From contig DATNPX010000052.1 of the NCBI GenBank assembly GCA_036702975.1, positions 1-29,243 on the forward strand: a stretch of DNA of 29,243 nt, given 5' to 3'. How positions within the stretch are numbered: position 1 is the first letter of the stretch; the number at the start of each line of letters is the position of its first letter. The translations under genes were made by a program, and so were the position numbers. Positions 1 through 7,887 of the stretch are shown piece after piece. The notes under the pieces are model-generated. The model had not been told where the DNA came from. It did not search any database and worked only from the letters and a program-made list of their open reading frames with translations. The DNA is from DATNPX01 sp036702975 (GTDB lineage: Bacteria; Cyanobacteriota; Vampirovibrionia; Obscuribacterales; Obscuribacteraceae).

Positions 1-60
1 AATTTACGCTGGTGTCATTTAATTTGGGTTCGGTGTCAATCAATTTGAGTTCGGCACCAC
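1..60. repeat. 21-bp direct repeats, probable IS21-like element end
   Basis: Two adjacent 21-bp units start at 11 and 32; both begin GGTGTCA and share AATTTGrGTTC. A partial unit lies at 1-10 and a degenerate third begins near 53. Serial short repeats of this type are typical of IS21-family termini. No transposase is visible, so the element, if present, lies to the left of the window. The neighbouring czcC-like gene loses its 3' half close to these repeats, which fits an insertion boundary. Confidence 0.45.
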
Positions 61-115
61 TTTTAGTGGCGGTTAATTCGAGCCAGAAACAGCGGATGAT
101 GTCGCGCCGAACGAT

Positions 116-859
116 TTATGATGTCACGCCGCTACAATTAGTGGCTGCTCTCAATTGAAACTGTGGCAGCCGCAAAACTTCGATTACTTGGGTGTAACCA
201 CGTCCAAGGATCACTGACAGACGTTGTTTTGTTTGCAAAACCTTCTTGGCACTTTGCTTGTAATCAGCATCGGCCTGCATCGCGGCTAGGTCCGCGCGGT
301 AAACATCGAGGGCCGCAACGTCGGAAGCATCAAAACGTTTTTGGGCTACTGTCTTGATTTCATATGCGAGGCTTCGCAACTCGGCAAAGGTCTCAGTCGT
401 TTCATTCGACATGACGACATCGAGATAGGCGCGGCGCACCAATCCTCGAAACTGCCACAAGTTGCGCGCGATCTCCAAATCGGCTTGCTTGATTTGATTT
501 TTCGCGACGAGTAAACGAAAAACTAATTTCCAAGGTGGCTCAATCGGAATAGAGGCGCCAATCTGGCGGGCTAATTGAGCGGTATCTTGCAGAAAGAAAA
601 ACGAGGGATTTGGTAAGACGAGCGCCTGCTGCCTGGCTGCTTTAGCGATGCCGAGCTGGGAGCGGATGCTTGCCACGCGCGGGCTGTTGACGAGCGATTC
701 ATCAAAAACTGCTGACAGTGCGACAGGTGCCGAAGCACTAACAGGCGTGCTCTGCGGCATGATGCCCGCGTCGGCGGACGCAGCTTCGACGGGCAAAGAA
801 ACAACCGGCAAAACAAGCCCGGTGAGTAACAAGGCTCTTAGTCGCACTTCTGCTCGCAC
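116..859 (-). pseudogene. Truncated CzcC/TolC-family outer-membrane efflux protein
   Basis: N-terminal half of an outer-membrane factor of the CzcC type, which would form the exit duct of the CzcCBA pump. The 247-residue product is far shorter than the roughly 400-460 residues usual for the family. It keeps a signal peptide and the first helical repeat (the region around QALVLPNPSFFF and the helices up to LSVILGR), then ends in about 20 unrelated residues beside the IS-like repeats at 1-60. The GTG start at 859 is preferred because GGAGG lies about 6 nt upstream; longer in-frame starts would reach further into the upstream gene. It overlaps the end of the CDF gene by 22 bp, so it was probably translationally coupled and the last gene of the czcBAD-C operon. 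It is unlikely to form a functional channel alone; a TolC encoded further right could substitute (inference). Confidence 0.7.
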
Positions 860-1767
860 GAAGCAACCTCCACCTGAATAGTCGTGTGATTTATGCTGAA
901 ATCGTGTTTGCAACACTCGGCGATTTTGTCTAAAATCGCTTGAGGGTTTGCAGATTCTTGTATTTGCACGTGTCCCGAAAGGGCGTCCATCCCTGACGTT
1001 ATGGTCCAGACATGCAGGTCATGAATGCCCATCACACCCTCGACATTTCCCAAGGCTTTATGCAGATCGGCCAGCTTGATGCGGCCGGGTGTACCTTCCA
1101 TGAGCACGTGAACGCACTCCATAAGTACGTTCCATGTGCGTGGAATAAGTGCAAGCGCAATCAAGAAACTGACCACCGAATCGACCATTACCCACTTGGT
1201 CAACTGGATAGTGACGCCCGCGATCACTACGCCAATTGCAGCCAGCATGTCTGATAGAACCTCTAAGTAAGCGGCTTTCGTGTTCAGCGAATCTTTGGCA
1301 CCAGCGCTGAGCAGTCGAATAGAAATAAAATTCGTGATGGCGCCAATGATACCAATTGTGATTAGAGGCATTCCCGGCACGTCCACTTTCTCGGAGAGCC
1401 TGTGATAAGCCTCGTAGAGAATGAAGCCGCACATACCCAGCATGCAGAGGGTGTTAAAACTTGATGCCAAAATTTCGGCGCGATAGTAGCCGTAAGTTTT
1501 TTGAACTGTTGCCGCCCTGCTTGCAAAGGAAGTTGCAATCAGGGCAATCGAGATAGCAGCTACATCACCGAGCATGTGCCCTGCGTCCGCGAGCACCGCT
1601 AGACTCTTGGTCATGAAGCCAAAAACAAATTCCAAAATCATGAAAGTGCTCGAGATGCTTAAAACCTGCAAGAGCCGCTTTTTGCTCAAACTTCTCAGCG
1701 ATGAGACGCTTTCATGTGAGTGCCCCGCGTGCCCTGCTTCACCGGATTTGTGGTCGTGATCGGTCAT
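838..1767 (-). CDS. czcD: CDF-family cation efflux transporter, CzcD-like
   Basis: Inner-membrane metal/proton antiporter that would move Zn, Cd or Co from cytoplasm to periplasm, where CzcCBA-type pumps pick it up. The 309-residue length is normal. The first 20 residues are His-rich (MTDHDHKSGEAGHAGHSHES), as in CzcD. The metal site is visible as H64 and D68 in DAGHMLGD (TM2) and E169 and D173 in AAYLEVLSD (TM5), the pattern common in bacterial CzcD. Six hydrophobic segments are followed by a cytoplasmic domain of about 90 residues containing GIHDLHVWTI, typical of the CDF C-terminal domain. The ATG at 1767 follows an AGGTG motif and lies 9 bp after the czcA stop, which indicates one operon. 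Confidence 0.9.
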   Translation of the reverse strand: MTDHDHKSGEAGHAGHSHESVSSLRSLSKKRLLQVLSISSTFMILEFVFGFMTKSLAVLADAGHMLGDVAAISIALIATSFASRAATVQKTYGYYRAEILASSFNTLCMLGMCGFILYEAYHRLSEKVDVPGMPLITIGIIGAITNFISIRLLSAGAKDSLNTKAAYLEVLSDMLAAIGVVIAGVTIQLTKWVMVDSVVSFLIALALIPRTWNVLMECVHVLMEGTPGRIKLADLHKALGNVEGVMGIHDLHVWTITSGMDALSGHVQIQESANPQAILDKIAECCKHDFSINHTTIQVEVASCEQKCD

Positions 1768-1776
1768 TGGCCTATT

Positions 1777-4700
1777 TCACCTTTTGTGTGCAAGCTTGCG
1801 GCTTGCGCGAGTTTTTTTGGTCGTTAATTTCTTTGCCAGCCCTTCAAACCAAAGGTATAGATTTGGCAGCAGTAAGAGCGTAAGCAGGCTTGATGTGACC
1901 AGCCCGCCTATTACCACAGTTGCTAAGGGGCGCTGCACCTCAGCTCCGGCAGAACTTGAAAATGCCATAGGAAAGAAGCCGAGACTAGCAACCAATGCCG
2001 TCATCATCACTGGTCGCAACCGCGTGATCGCTCCCTCAATGACGGCAGCTTCAGTGTCCATCGAATTCTTGAGGGTGTTTATGTAACTCACCATCACCAC
2101 GCCATTAAGTACGGCTACGCCAGATAGCGCAATAAAGCCGACTCCAGCAGAAATTGAAAACGGCATGCCGCGCAGCGCAAGAGCAAAAATGCCGCCTACG
2201 ATTGCAAAAGGTATACCTGTGTAAATGAGCAAAGACTGGCTTACAGAGCCAAACGTCATGAACAAGAAGATAAAAATCAGAAGCAACGCAACTGGCACCA
2301 CGATGGAAAGCATGAAAGTAGCGCGCTGCAAGTTTTCAAACTGCCCGCCCCACTGGATGTAATAGCCCTCTGGCAGCTTTATTTCTTGGTCGATGCGTTT
2401 TTGCGCTTCTTTGACGAATGACCCTATGTCTCGGCCTCTCACATTGAGTTCGACGACTATGCGCCGCCTGCGGTCTTCTCGCGAAATCTGGGCTGGTCCT
2501 TCCTCGACCTTGATTTTGGCGAGACTGCTAAGAGGGATCATTGCCCCGCCGGCCTTTGGTGTCAGGGCTGGCGCCGCCACAAGCAGCTTACGGATGGATT
2601 CGACATCTTTTGCGCTGGCTTGATTCAAACGAACGACAATCTCAAAGCGTTGTTCGCCTTCGTACACGGTGCCCGCAGCCCGCCCGGCCATGAGCGACTC
2701 AATCAGATTATTGACATCCTCGACGTTAATGCCATAGCGTGCTATTGCGTCGCGATCAGCCTCAATAATGAGCTGCGGCAGTCCGGCAGTCTGCTCGACT
2801 TTCACATCAGCGGCTCCAGGCACGGCACCTACTATTTTGCTTACTTTCTCGGCCGTCTCGCGCAGCTTGTCAAGGTCATCCCCAAAAATTTTGACTGCTA
2901 TGTCGGAGCGCACGCCAGCAATCAGTTCGGCAGTGCGCAGCTCGACCGGTTGGGAAAAACTGAAGACTGCTTGAGGCACATTTTGCTCAAGAGCCTTTGA
3001 CATTTTGTCGACCAATTCCTCACGCGATTTCGCCGAGGTCCACTGTTCAGGCGGCTTAAGAGCCACGTAAACATCGACAGTATCAACCCCCATCGGATCT
3101 GTCGCTACTTCTGCTCTGCCTATCTTGGACACAACTTTGGTCACTTCCGGAAATGATTTCATCACCTGTTCGGCGTTCGTTGTTGTGGCAATGGACTGGG
3201 TTAGAGAGACGCTCGGGAGTTGTTGTATTTGCACCGCTAGAGAGCCTTCGTCCAGGCGCGGGATAAACTCGGCTCCGAGCATCGGCAGAGTGATTATGCT
3301 CAGGATCAAAAGTACGAGCGCTACAGCGAACGTTTGGAACTTGTAAGACGCAGCTAGATGAAGGGCTTTCTCATAAACCGGCTTCACGAGCCGGACCAAG
3401 AGGCTGTCTTTCTCGCTTACGTCGCCTTGCATGATCAGTGTCAGCATGGCGGGAATGTAGGTCAGAGAGAGCAAAAGCGAGCCCGCTAGCGCAAACACAA
3501 TTGTCAAGGACATAGGCTTGAACATCTTGCCCTCGATACCGGTCAAGCTGAAAATCGGCATGTAGACAATGGCGATGATAGCCACAGCAAAGACCACCGG
3601 TCGGCCAACTTCCAAACAGGAAGTTAGAATCGTGTTTGTATTTGAGTCAGGCCGCCCGTGTTCTTGATTTAACGCCAGGCGCCGAATTGAGTTTTCGACC
3701 ATCACCACAGCACCATCGACTATCAAACCGAAATCGAGAGCGCCCAAGCTCATAAGATTTCCGGAGACCTTAAACACGTTCATGCAAATAGCAGCAAAGA
3801 GCATAGCCAGTGGGATTACGCTGGCAACAAGCAACGCGCCGCGCCAATTTCCGAGCACCACTAGCAGTACCACGATCACAAGTATGGCGCCTTCGGTTAA
3901 GTTTGATTCGACTGTGTGAATGGTGCGGTCAACTAGCTCCGAGCGGTCATAGAACGGCTTGAGGCGGACACCCGCAGGCAAAGTTTTTTGTATTTGCTCA
4001 ATACGCGTTTTTGTTCTCTCAACGACTGCTCGCGAGTTTTCACCCTTGAGCATCATCACAATGCCGGCCACGATCTCGCCTTTGCCATCGGCTAAGACCG
4101 CTCCCTGGCGGACCGCCGAGCCTGTTACCACGTCTGCGATATCTCGCACATAAATAGGCACACCCTCCTTGCCTGACTTGACGACGATATTTCCAAGTTG
4201 CTCGGTAGTTTGCGCTAAGCCAATGCCGCGCAAGATGTATTGCTCACCGCCATGTTCGATGTAGGCTCCGCCGACGTTTTCGTTATTTGCCAAGACCGCA
4301 GTCACTATGTCTCGCAAGTTGAGCCCGTAGGACATTAGCTTGGCTGGGTCTACGCGGATTTGATACTGCTTCTTTTCTCCGCCATAACTGTTAACCTCCG
4401 CGACGCCCGGCAGCCCCATCAGTTGCCGCCTGACCGTCCAGTCTTGCACCGTTCTTAAATATCGGGGGTCGTTGCTTTTGCCCTCGTCCGGTTTGAGTTC
4501 ATACTGGTAAATTTCACCTAAACCAGTGGAAATTGGGCCCATTTCAGGCGAACCGATTGACTCGGGGATTTGTTGCCTAACCTGCGACAGGCGCTCTAAA
4601 ACGAGCTGACGAGCGAAGTAAGTATCCACTTGTTCATCAAAAACGATAGTTACAACAGAGATGCCAAACTTTGAAATTGAGCGAATCTGAGTGACCGAAG

Positions 4701-4929
4701 GTAAGCCACCCATGGCAATTTCAATGGGGAAAGTTATTCGTCGCTCAACTTCCAATGGTGCTAATGAAGGTGCTGACGTGAGCACCTGCACCTGCACGTT
4801 GGTTATATCGGGAACAGCATCAATAGGCAGGTTTTGAAAGTTGAATAAACCCGCAACAACCAAAAAAAACGTTGCCATAAGAACTAACAGACGTTGTTTA
4901 ACCGAAAAGCTTACGATTGCATCAATCAT
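1777..4929 (-). CDS. czcA: Heavy-metal RND efflux permease, CzcA-like
   Basis: Proton-driven inner-membrane component of a CzcCBA tripartite pump. Its 1050 residues are full length for the HME-RND family. The TM4 proton-relay motif is DFGLIVDGAVVMVEN with D399, D405 and E412, matching the CzcA-type (divalent cation) signature rather than the CusA one. The N-terminus starts with IVSFSVKQRLLVLM and FQNLPIDAVPDIT, both characteristic of HME permeases. Two large periplasmic loops and twelve hydrophobic segments are present. The start codon overlaps the czcB stop as TGATG, a coupling arrangement. The reading frame is intact although the partners on both sides (czcB and the czcC-like gene) are damaged. 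Zn/Cd/Co is the expected substrate class; the exact ion cannot be read from sequence. Confidence 0.95.
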   Translation of the reverse strand: MIDAIVSFSVKQRLLVLMATFFLVVAGLFNFQNLPIDAVPDITNVQVQVLTSAPSLAPLEVERRITFPIEIAMGGLPSVTQIRSISKFGISVVTIVFDEQVDTYFARQLVLERLSQVRQQIPESIGSPEMGPISTGLGEIYQYELKPDEGKSNDPRYLRTVQDWTVRRQLMGLPGVAEVNSYGGEKKQYQIRVDPAKLMSYGLNLRDIVTAVLANNENVGGAYIEHGGEQYILRGIGLAQTTEQLGNIVVKSGKEGVPIYVRDIADVVTGSAVRQGAVLADGKGEIVAGIVMMLKGENSRAVVERTKTRIEQIQKTLPAGVRLKPFYDRSELVDRTIHTVESNLTEGAILVIVVLLVVLGNWRGALLVASVIPLAMLFAAICMNVFKVSGNLMSLGALDFGLIVDGAVVMVENSIRRLALNQEHGRPDSNTNTILTSCLEVGRPVVFAVAIIAIVYMPIFSLTGIEGKMFKPMSLTIVFALAGSLLLSLTYIPAMLTLIMQGDVSEKDSLLVRLVKPVYEKALHLAASYKFQTFAVALVLLILSIITLPMLGAEFIPRLDEGSLAVQIQQLPSVSLTQSIATTTNAEQVMKSFPEVTKVVSKIGRAEVATDPMGVDTVDVYVALKPPEQWTSAKSREELVDKMSKALEQNVPQAVFSFSQPVELRTAELIAGVRSDIAVKIFGDDLDKLRETAEKVSKIVGAVPGAADVKVEQTAGLPQLIIEADRDAIARYGINVEDVNNLIESLMAGRAAGTVYEGEQRFEIVVRLNQASAKDVESIRKLLVAAPALTPKAGGAMIPLSSLAKIKVEEGPAQISREDRRRRIVVELNVRGRDIGSFVKEAQKRIDQEIKLPEGYYIQWGGQFENLQRATFMLSIVVPVALLLIFIFLFMTFGSVSQSLLIYTGIPFAIVGGIFALALRGMPFSISAGVGFIALSGVAVLNGVVMVSYINTLKNSMDTEAAVIEGAITRLRPVMMTALVASLGFFPMAFSSSAGAEVQRPLATVVIGGLVTSSLLTLLLLPNLYLWFEGLAKKLTTKKTRASRKLAHKR

Positions 4930-5969
4930 CAGTCTTCGTCTCCTAGCTGGCCTTTCAGTAATTTCGATTTCAAAACAAACGAGCCCTCTACGGCAATTTT
5001 TTCGCCAACAGAGAGCCCTTGCTTGATTGGGACCTGCCCCTGGGTCTCGTCTCCTGCCTCAACTTTGCGCACAGAAAAGAGCCCAGTTTTGTTTTGGACG
5101 AACACGACCGGACTGCCATCTACTTGTTGTACGGCGGTTGATGGTACGTAGAATACCGTTTGGTCAACCGGTCGCATCAGTGCTACCTGAACGAATGAGC
5201 CAGCCTGAATTTTGCCATCAAAGTTATTTATGACTACGCGAACCCTTGATGTACGTGTATCTTCATTGAGTCGGGGATCGATAAAACTTACATTGCCAGT
5301 GATTACTCTGTTGTCGAGTGACACGCGCGCAGGCATACCGAGACGCACATAGCGCATTTCGCTTTCGGGTACATTTGCTATCACCCATAACGTTGAAGTG
5401 TCGGCAATGGTCATGAGAGGCTTTCCAGCCTCTATGCCTGTGCCGGGGTTGATGCTCCGATCTATGATCACACCCGAAATAGGCGCGCGCAAAATAAGAG
5501 ATGAAATGTCATGCTCTGAGCCTTCAGCCTGAGAAGGCAATTGAGCGTTCAGCGCTTGCAGCGACTCTCTGATGTGAGCTTCTTCTGTTTCAGCAGTTTT
5601 TAGAGCAGCTGTAGCGTCAGCCACATCCCGGTTGAAAGAGATATCTTTTTGGAAGTTGTATTCTGCCTGGGCGCGCTCAAAGTCAGACTTGGCAGCGACG
5701 AGATCTTTGCCAGCACTAAGTCCCTCAGATACTAACTGATTTGTGCGCTTAAGCGTGCTTTGCGCCTCATCAAGCGAGGCTTTAGCTTTCAGAATTGCTA
5801 CTTTACTGGCGGCTTGCTTTGCCCTTATTAAGGTGATCCTGGCTAACTCTAGCTTCGTCTCGGCCTCATGCAACTTGCCATGCATTTCCGCAACTTGCGG
5901 GCTTTGCAGACCGATCAGCACCTGACCTGGGCTGACATGATCGCCTAGCGCCACCTTCACGTATTCCAC
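4929..5969 (-). CDS. czcB: CzcB-like membrane fusion protein, main (C-terminal) reading frame
   Basis: Periplasmic adaptor of the CzcCBA pump. This frame holds the lipoyl half-motif (VALGDHVSPGQVLIGL), a long alpha-helical hairpin rich in Ala, Glu and Lys, the second lipoyl half (APISGVIIDRSINPGTGIEAG), the beta-barrel and the membrane-proximal domain. There is no credible start at its left boundary: the GTG at 5969 is an internal Val codon, and the reading runs back as VQEISSLTAGRVEYVKV to about 6003. Upstream coding continues in another frame (6309 to about 6008). Deleting one A from the run of five (T5 on the plus strand, 6004-6008) restores a continuous protein of about 460 residues. The lesion is a real 1-bp insertion, a sequencing error or, less likely, a programmed +1 shift. 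Confidence 0.85.
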   Translation of the reverse strand: MEYVKVALGDHVSPGQVLIGLQSPQVAEMHGKLHEAETKLELARITLIRAKQAASKVAILKAKASLDEAQSTLKRTNQLVSEGLSAGKDLVAAKSDFERAQAEYNFQKDISFNRDVADATAALKTAETEEAHIRESLQALNAQLPSQAEGSEHDISSLILRAPISGVIIDRSINPGTGIEAGKPLMTIADTSTLWVIANVPESEMRYVRLGMPARVSLDNRVITGNVSFIDPRLNEDTRTSRVRVVINNFDGKIQAGSFVQVALMRPVDQTVFYVPSTAVQQVDGSPVVFVQNKTGLFSVRKVEAGDETQGQVPIKQGLSVGEKIAVEGSFVLKSKLLKGQLGDED

Positions 5970-6309
5970 GCGCCCGGCAGTCAGTGAGCTTATTTCCTGA
6001 ACCTTTTTGCTGGTTTGGCTCGACCGAGCCAGTCACTGTGATCTTCGGTGTTGGAGTCTCATTCCCAATTTCCTTCACTTCAACTTTTGTCGCCAATTGA
6101 TTCACATCGACTGACTGTTTTACACCTTCTTCCTCTGACTTGGTTTTGCTCTCCTTCTCGTGTGAGCTGTGACTGGCTATCGAGATCCATAGACCAGCGC
6201 ACAACGCCACGACTACCGCAATCGTGCTAATCGCTACAAGCCAAGCCTTTCGCTGCTTGTTTGGGTTGACAGACTCGTTAGAAATTGAGGTATCTTCGGG
6301 CGCTTGCAT
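5866..6309 (-). pseudogene. czcB: N-terminal segment of czcB, out of frame with the rest
   Basis: It encodes the cytoplasmic lead, a single membrane anchor (AWLVAISTIAVVVALCAGLWIS), an acidic/Lys linker and the beginning of the adaptor (KITVTGSVEPNQQK). After QQK the frame runs into a low-complexity Arg/Gly-rich tail that does not look like real protein and stops at 5866, overlapping the main frame. The ATG at 6309 is chosen because AGGAG precedes it by about 10 nt; an earlier in-frame ATG adds an unlikely Cys/Arg-rich lead. Together with 4929-6003 this is one gene interrupted at the A5 run. Confidence 0.75.
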
Positions 6310-6389
6310 AGCACCATCTCTCCTGTTACAGAACGACCAAAAAACGCGACAGCACAAGCTATCGCGTACACGAAATTTTGATCGAACGT

Positions 6390-6764
6390 TTAGATCAGGA
6401 GTTGTTGATGCATTGCGAGCAACGTCGTTTTAACTGCCCACGGTGGCGCGCGATTGCCAATCGATCTAAGACGAACTTTTGAATGCTTGCACAATTCGTC
6501 GATCTGTGACTGCAATCGCGCTATTATCAGCTCTGCGCTTAATGGCACGGCGCTAGCTGACGAACCAGCAATCGGCAAGTCTTTGTGAGTGAAACAACAT
6601 GTCTTGGTATGTCCGCAGTCCGAACACAAATCCACTGTTTGATTGAAAGTGACGATTGCTGTGACTGGTTTCTTAAACTCTCCAGGGCACACGCAAGGGC
6701 GGAGGCTCGTACAAAGACACAAGACCAAAATCAACAAACTTATGAAAATCGGATTCGTTTTCAT
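6390..6764 (-). CDS. Small exported Cys-rich protein at the head of the czc operon
   Basis: No family recognised. The 124-residue product starts with a signal peptide (MKTNPIFISLLILVLCLCTS). A Cys-rich stretch follows with CVCPGEF, DLCSDCGHTKTCCF and a nearby His, which could bind metal. The C-terminal half is helical, basic and contains one further Cys. The ATG at 6764 is preferred to a TTG at 6794 because it puts the signal peptide at the N-terminus; neither has a strong Shine-Dalgarno. It is the first gene of the minus-strand operon, 80 bp before czcB and facing arsR. A role as periplasmic metal chaperone or sensor is inference from the cysteines and position. Confidence 0.55.
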   Translation of the reverse strand: MKTNPIFISLLILVLCLCTSLRPCVCPGEFKKPVTAIVTFNQTVDLCSDCGHTKTCCFTHKDLPIAGSSASAVPLSAELIIARLQSQIDELCKHSKVRLRSIGNRAPPWAVKTTLLAMHQQLLI

Positions 6765-6870
6765 TTCTGTCACGGCAAACAGGGACGAAGTCAATCTTTG
6801 CAGGAAAGATTAGATTGATCAAGACGTCGAAGGATTTGGCTTTGTAATCCATAACCGGCTCGGATGCTAT

Positions 6871-6892
6871 CATATCATCATCCGCTGATATG
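6871..6892. promoter_or_regulatory. ArsR/SmtB-type operator
   Basis: Perfect 7-bp inverted repeat CATATCA / TGATATG separated by 8 bp. It lies in the divergent region between the czc operon and arsR, and overlaps the Shine-Dalgarno (TGAGGC) and probable promoter of arsR. The AT-rich half-sites and position match operators of the ArsR/SmtB family, so repression of the arsR-cation transporter unit, and perhaps of czc, is expected. Confidence 0.6.
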
Positions 6893-6904
6893 AGGCATGA
6901 CTGA

Positions 6905-6994
6905 ATGCAAACAGCTCCCGCTACCAGTGCCCTTAAAGCTAAACTGTTTCGAGGACTTAGCGATCCCTCAAGGTTAACAATCCTTGCGCTATAA
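6905..6994 (+). pseudogene. N-terminal part of the ArsR regulator, ends in a frameshift
   Basis: The ATG at 6905 has a GAGG Shine-Dalgarno 9 nt upstream and encodes MQTAPATSALKAKLFRGLSD, then PSRLTILAL, then TAA. This is the characteristic first part of an ArsR winged-helix domain (LFRGLSDPSRLTIL). The rest of the domain follows immediately in another frame. Judged against the usual spacing between the SR-xx-IL helix and the recognition helix, about three residues are missing, so a deletion of 2 or 8 bp near 6990 is more likely than a single-base error. Confidence 0.7.
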
Positions 6995-7235
6995 GCCGCT
7001 GACAGTAACTGAGATTGTCGAGCGCACAGGTCTTACACAGCCTAATGTATCGAATCACTTGGGCTGCTTGAAAAGTTGTGGCTTGGTTGTCAACGCCCAG
7101 TTTGGACGCTACGTAACGTACAGTTTAAACGGCGAGGATGTTGAAAACCTCTTACTCACAGCAGACGGGTTGCTGAATAAATGCGCCAGTCGCATCAATA
7201 CTTGCGATCATTACGACGATAGGAAACAGCGATGA
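6984..7235 (+). CDS. ArsR-family metal-responsive repressor, main reading frame (5'-damaged)
   Basis: Winged-helix DNA-binding repressor. It reads KPLTVTEIVERTGLTQPNVSNHLGCLKSCGLV, the helix-turn-helix core of ArsR/SmtB/CmtR proteins, then the wing (GRYVTYSLN) and a C-terminal helix with the Cys/His-bearing tail INTCDHYDDRKQR. Cysteines in and next to the recognition helix (CLKSCGL) recall CmtR-type Cd/Pb sensors. The frame lacks the first two helices, which are encoded out of frame at 6905-6991. The only start in this frame is a TTG at 6984 with poor ribosome binding, so a functional full-length repressor is doubtful unless the deletion is an assembly error. The stop overlaps the ATG of the next gene as ATGA. 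Confidence 0.8.
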   Translation: MRYKPLTVTEIVERTGLTQPNVSNHLGCLKSCGLVVNAQFGRYVTYSLNGEDVENLLLTADGLLNKCASRINTCDHYDDRKQR

Positions 7236-7870
7236 AATCCACGGCAAACAATCCCAAAACCAGAGAACACCTTATTTCCAATGCACGGAAATTGGAAATG
7301 TTCACGATTTTTTGGAATTCATTGGAAGGAATTATTGCCATCACATCTGGTATCATGGCTGGCAGCATCGCCCTTGTTGGATTCGGCTTTGATAGCGGCA
7401 TTGAAGTTCTTTCGGGACTTGTTCTGATTGTCAGACTCTCACTAGACGAACACGAAGGACGGCGCGAGGTGATCGAGTCATGGAGCCTTCGGCTGGTAGG
7501 GATCTCATTCCTGCTGCTTGCTGCTTACATTGCTTATGACTCGCTGTCGCTTCTTCTCAAACATCAAGCCCCGGAGCGAAGCTTGGTTGGCATCGCTTTG
7601 GCTGCAATATCGCTATTTGTTATGCCATGGCTTGCCAGACAAAAACGTAAAATTGCCTCTAACATCGGCAGTGCGGCACTGGCGGCCGATGCTAGGCAGA
7701 CTGACTTTTGTGTATATTTGTCGGCTATTTTGTTAATTGGGCTGGTACTTAATGCGTTGTTTGGATTGTGGTGGGCCGATCCGCTAGCCGCGTTTATCAT
7801 GCTGCCGCTTATTGCTAAAGAGGGAGTCGATGGGTTGCGGGGAAAATCCTGCTGTAATACGTGCCATTAG
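7232..7870 (+). CDS. CDF-like cation transporter lacking the cytoplasmic domain
   Basis: Multi-pass membrane protein of 212 residues with about six hydrophobic segments. It resembles the short cation-transporter family related to CDF proteins. The putative metal-site segments are FGFDSGIEVLSG (D54) and AADARQTDFC (D153, D158). Unlike CzcD there is no CDF C-terminal domain; the protein ends with a Cys/His tail KSCCNTCH that could bind metal. It overlaps arsR by 4 bp, so the repressor probably controls it. Direction of transport (export) is inferred from the family and from the regulator. Confidence 0.8.
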   Translation: MKSTANNPKTREHLISNARKLEMFTIFWNSLEGIIAITSGIMAGSIALVGFGFDSGIEVLSGLVLIVRLSLDEHEGRREVIESWSLRLVGISFLLLAAYIAYDSLSLLLKHQAPERSLVGIALAAISLFVMPWLARQKRKIASNIGSAALAADARQTDFCVYLSAILLIGLVLNALFGLWWADPLAAFIMLPLIAKEGVDGLRGKSCCNTCH

Positions 7871-7887
7871 CACGACAGAATCTGCCC

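Noticed and set aside
7860..7876. CGTGC/GCACG hairpin between the convergent transporter and methyltransferase genes as a bidirectional terminator.
   Set aside because: Only a 5-bp stem and no T-run on either strand.
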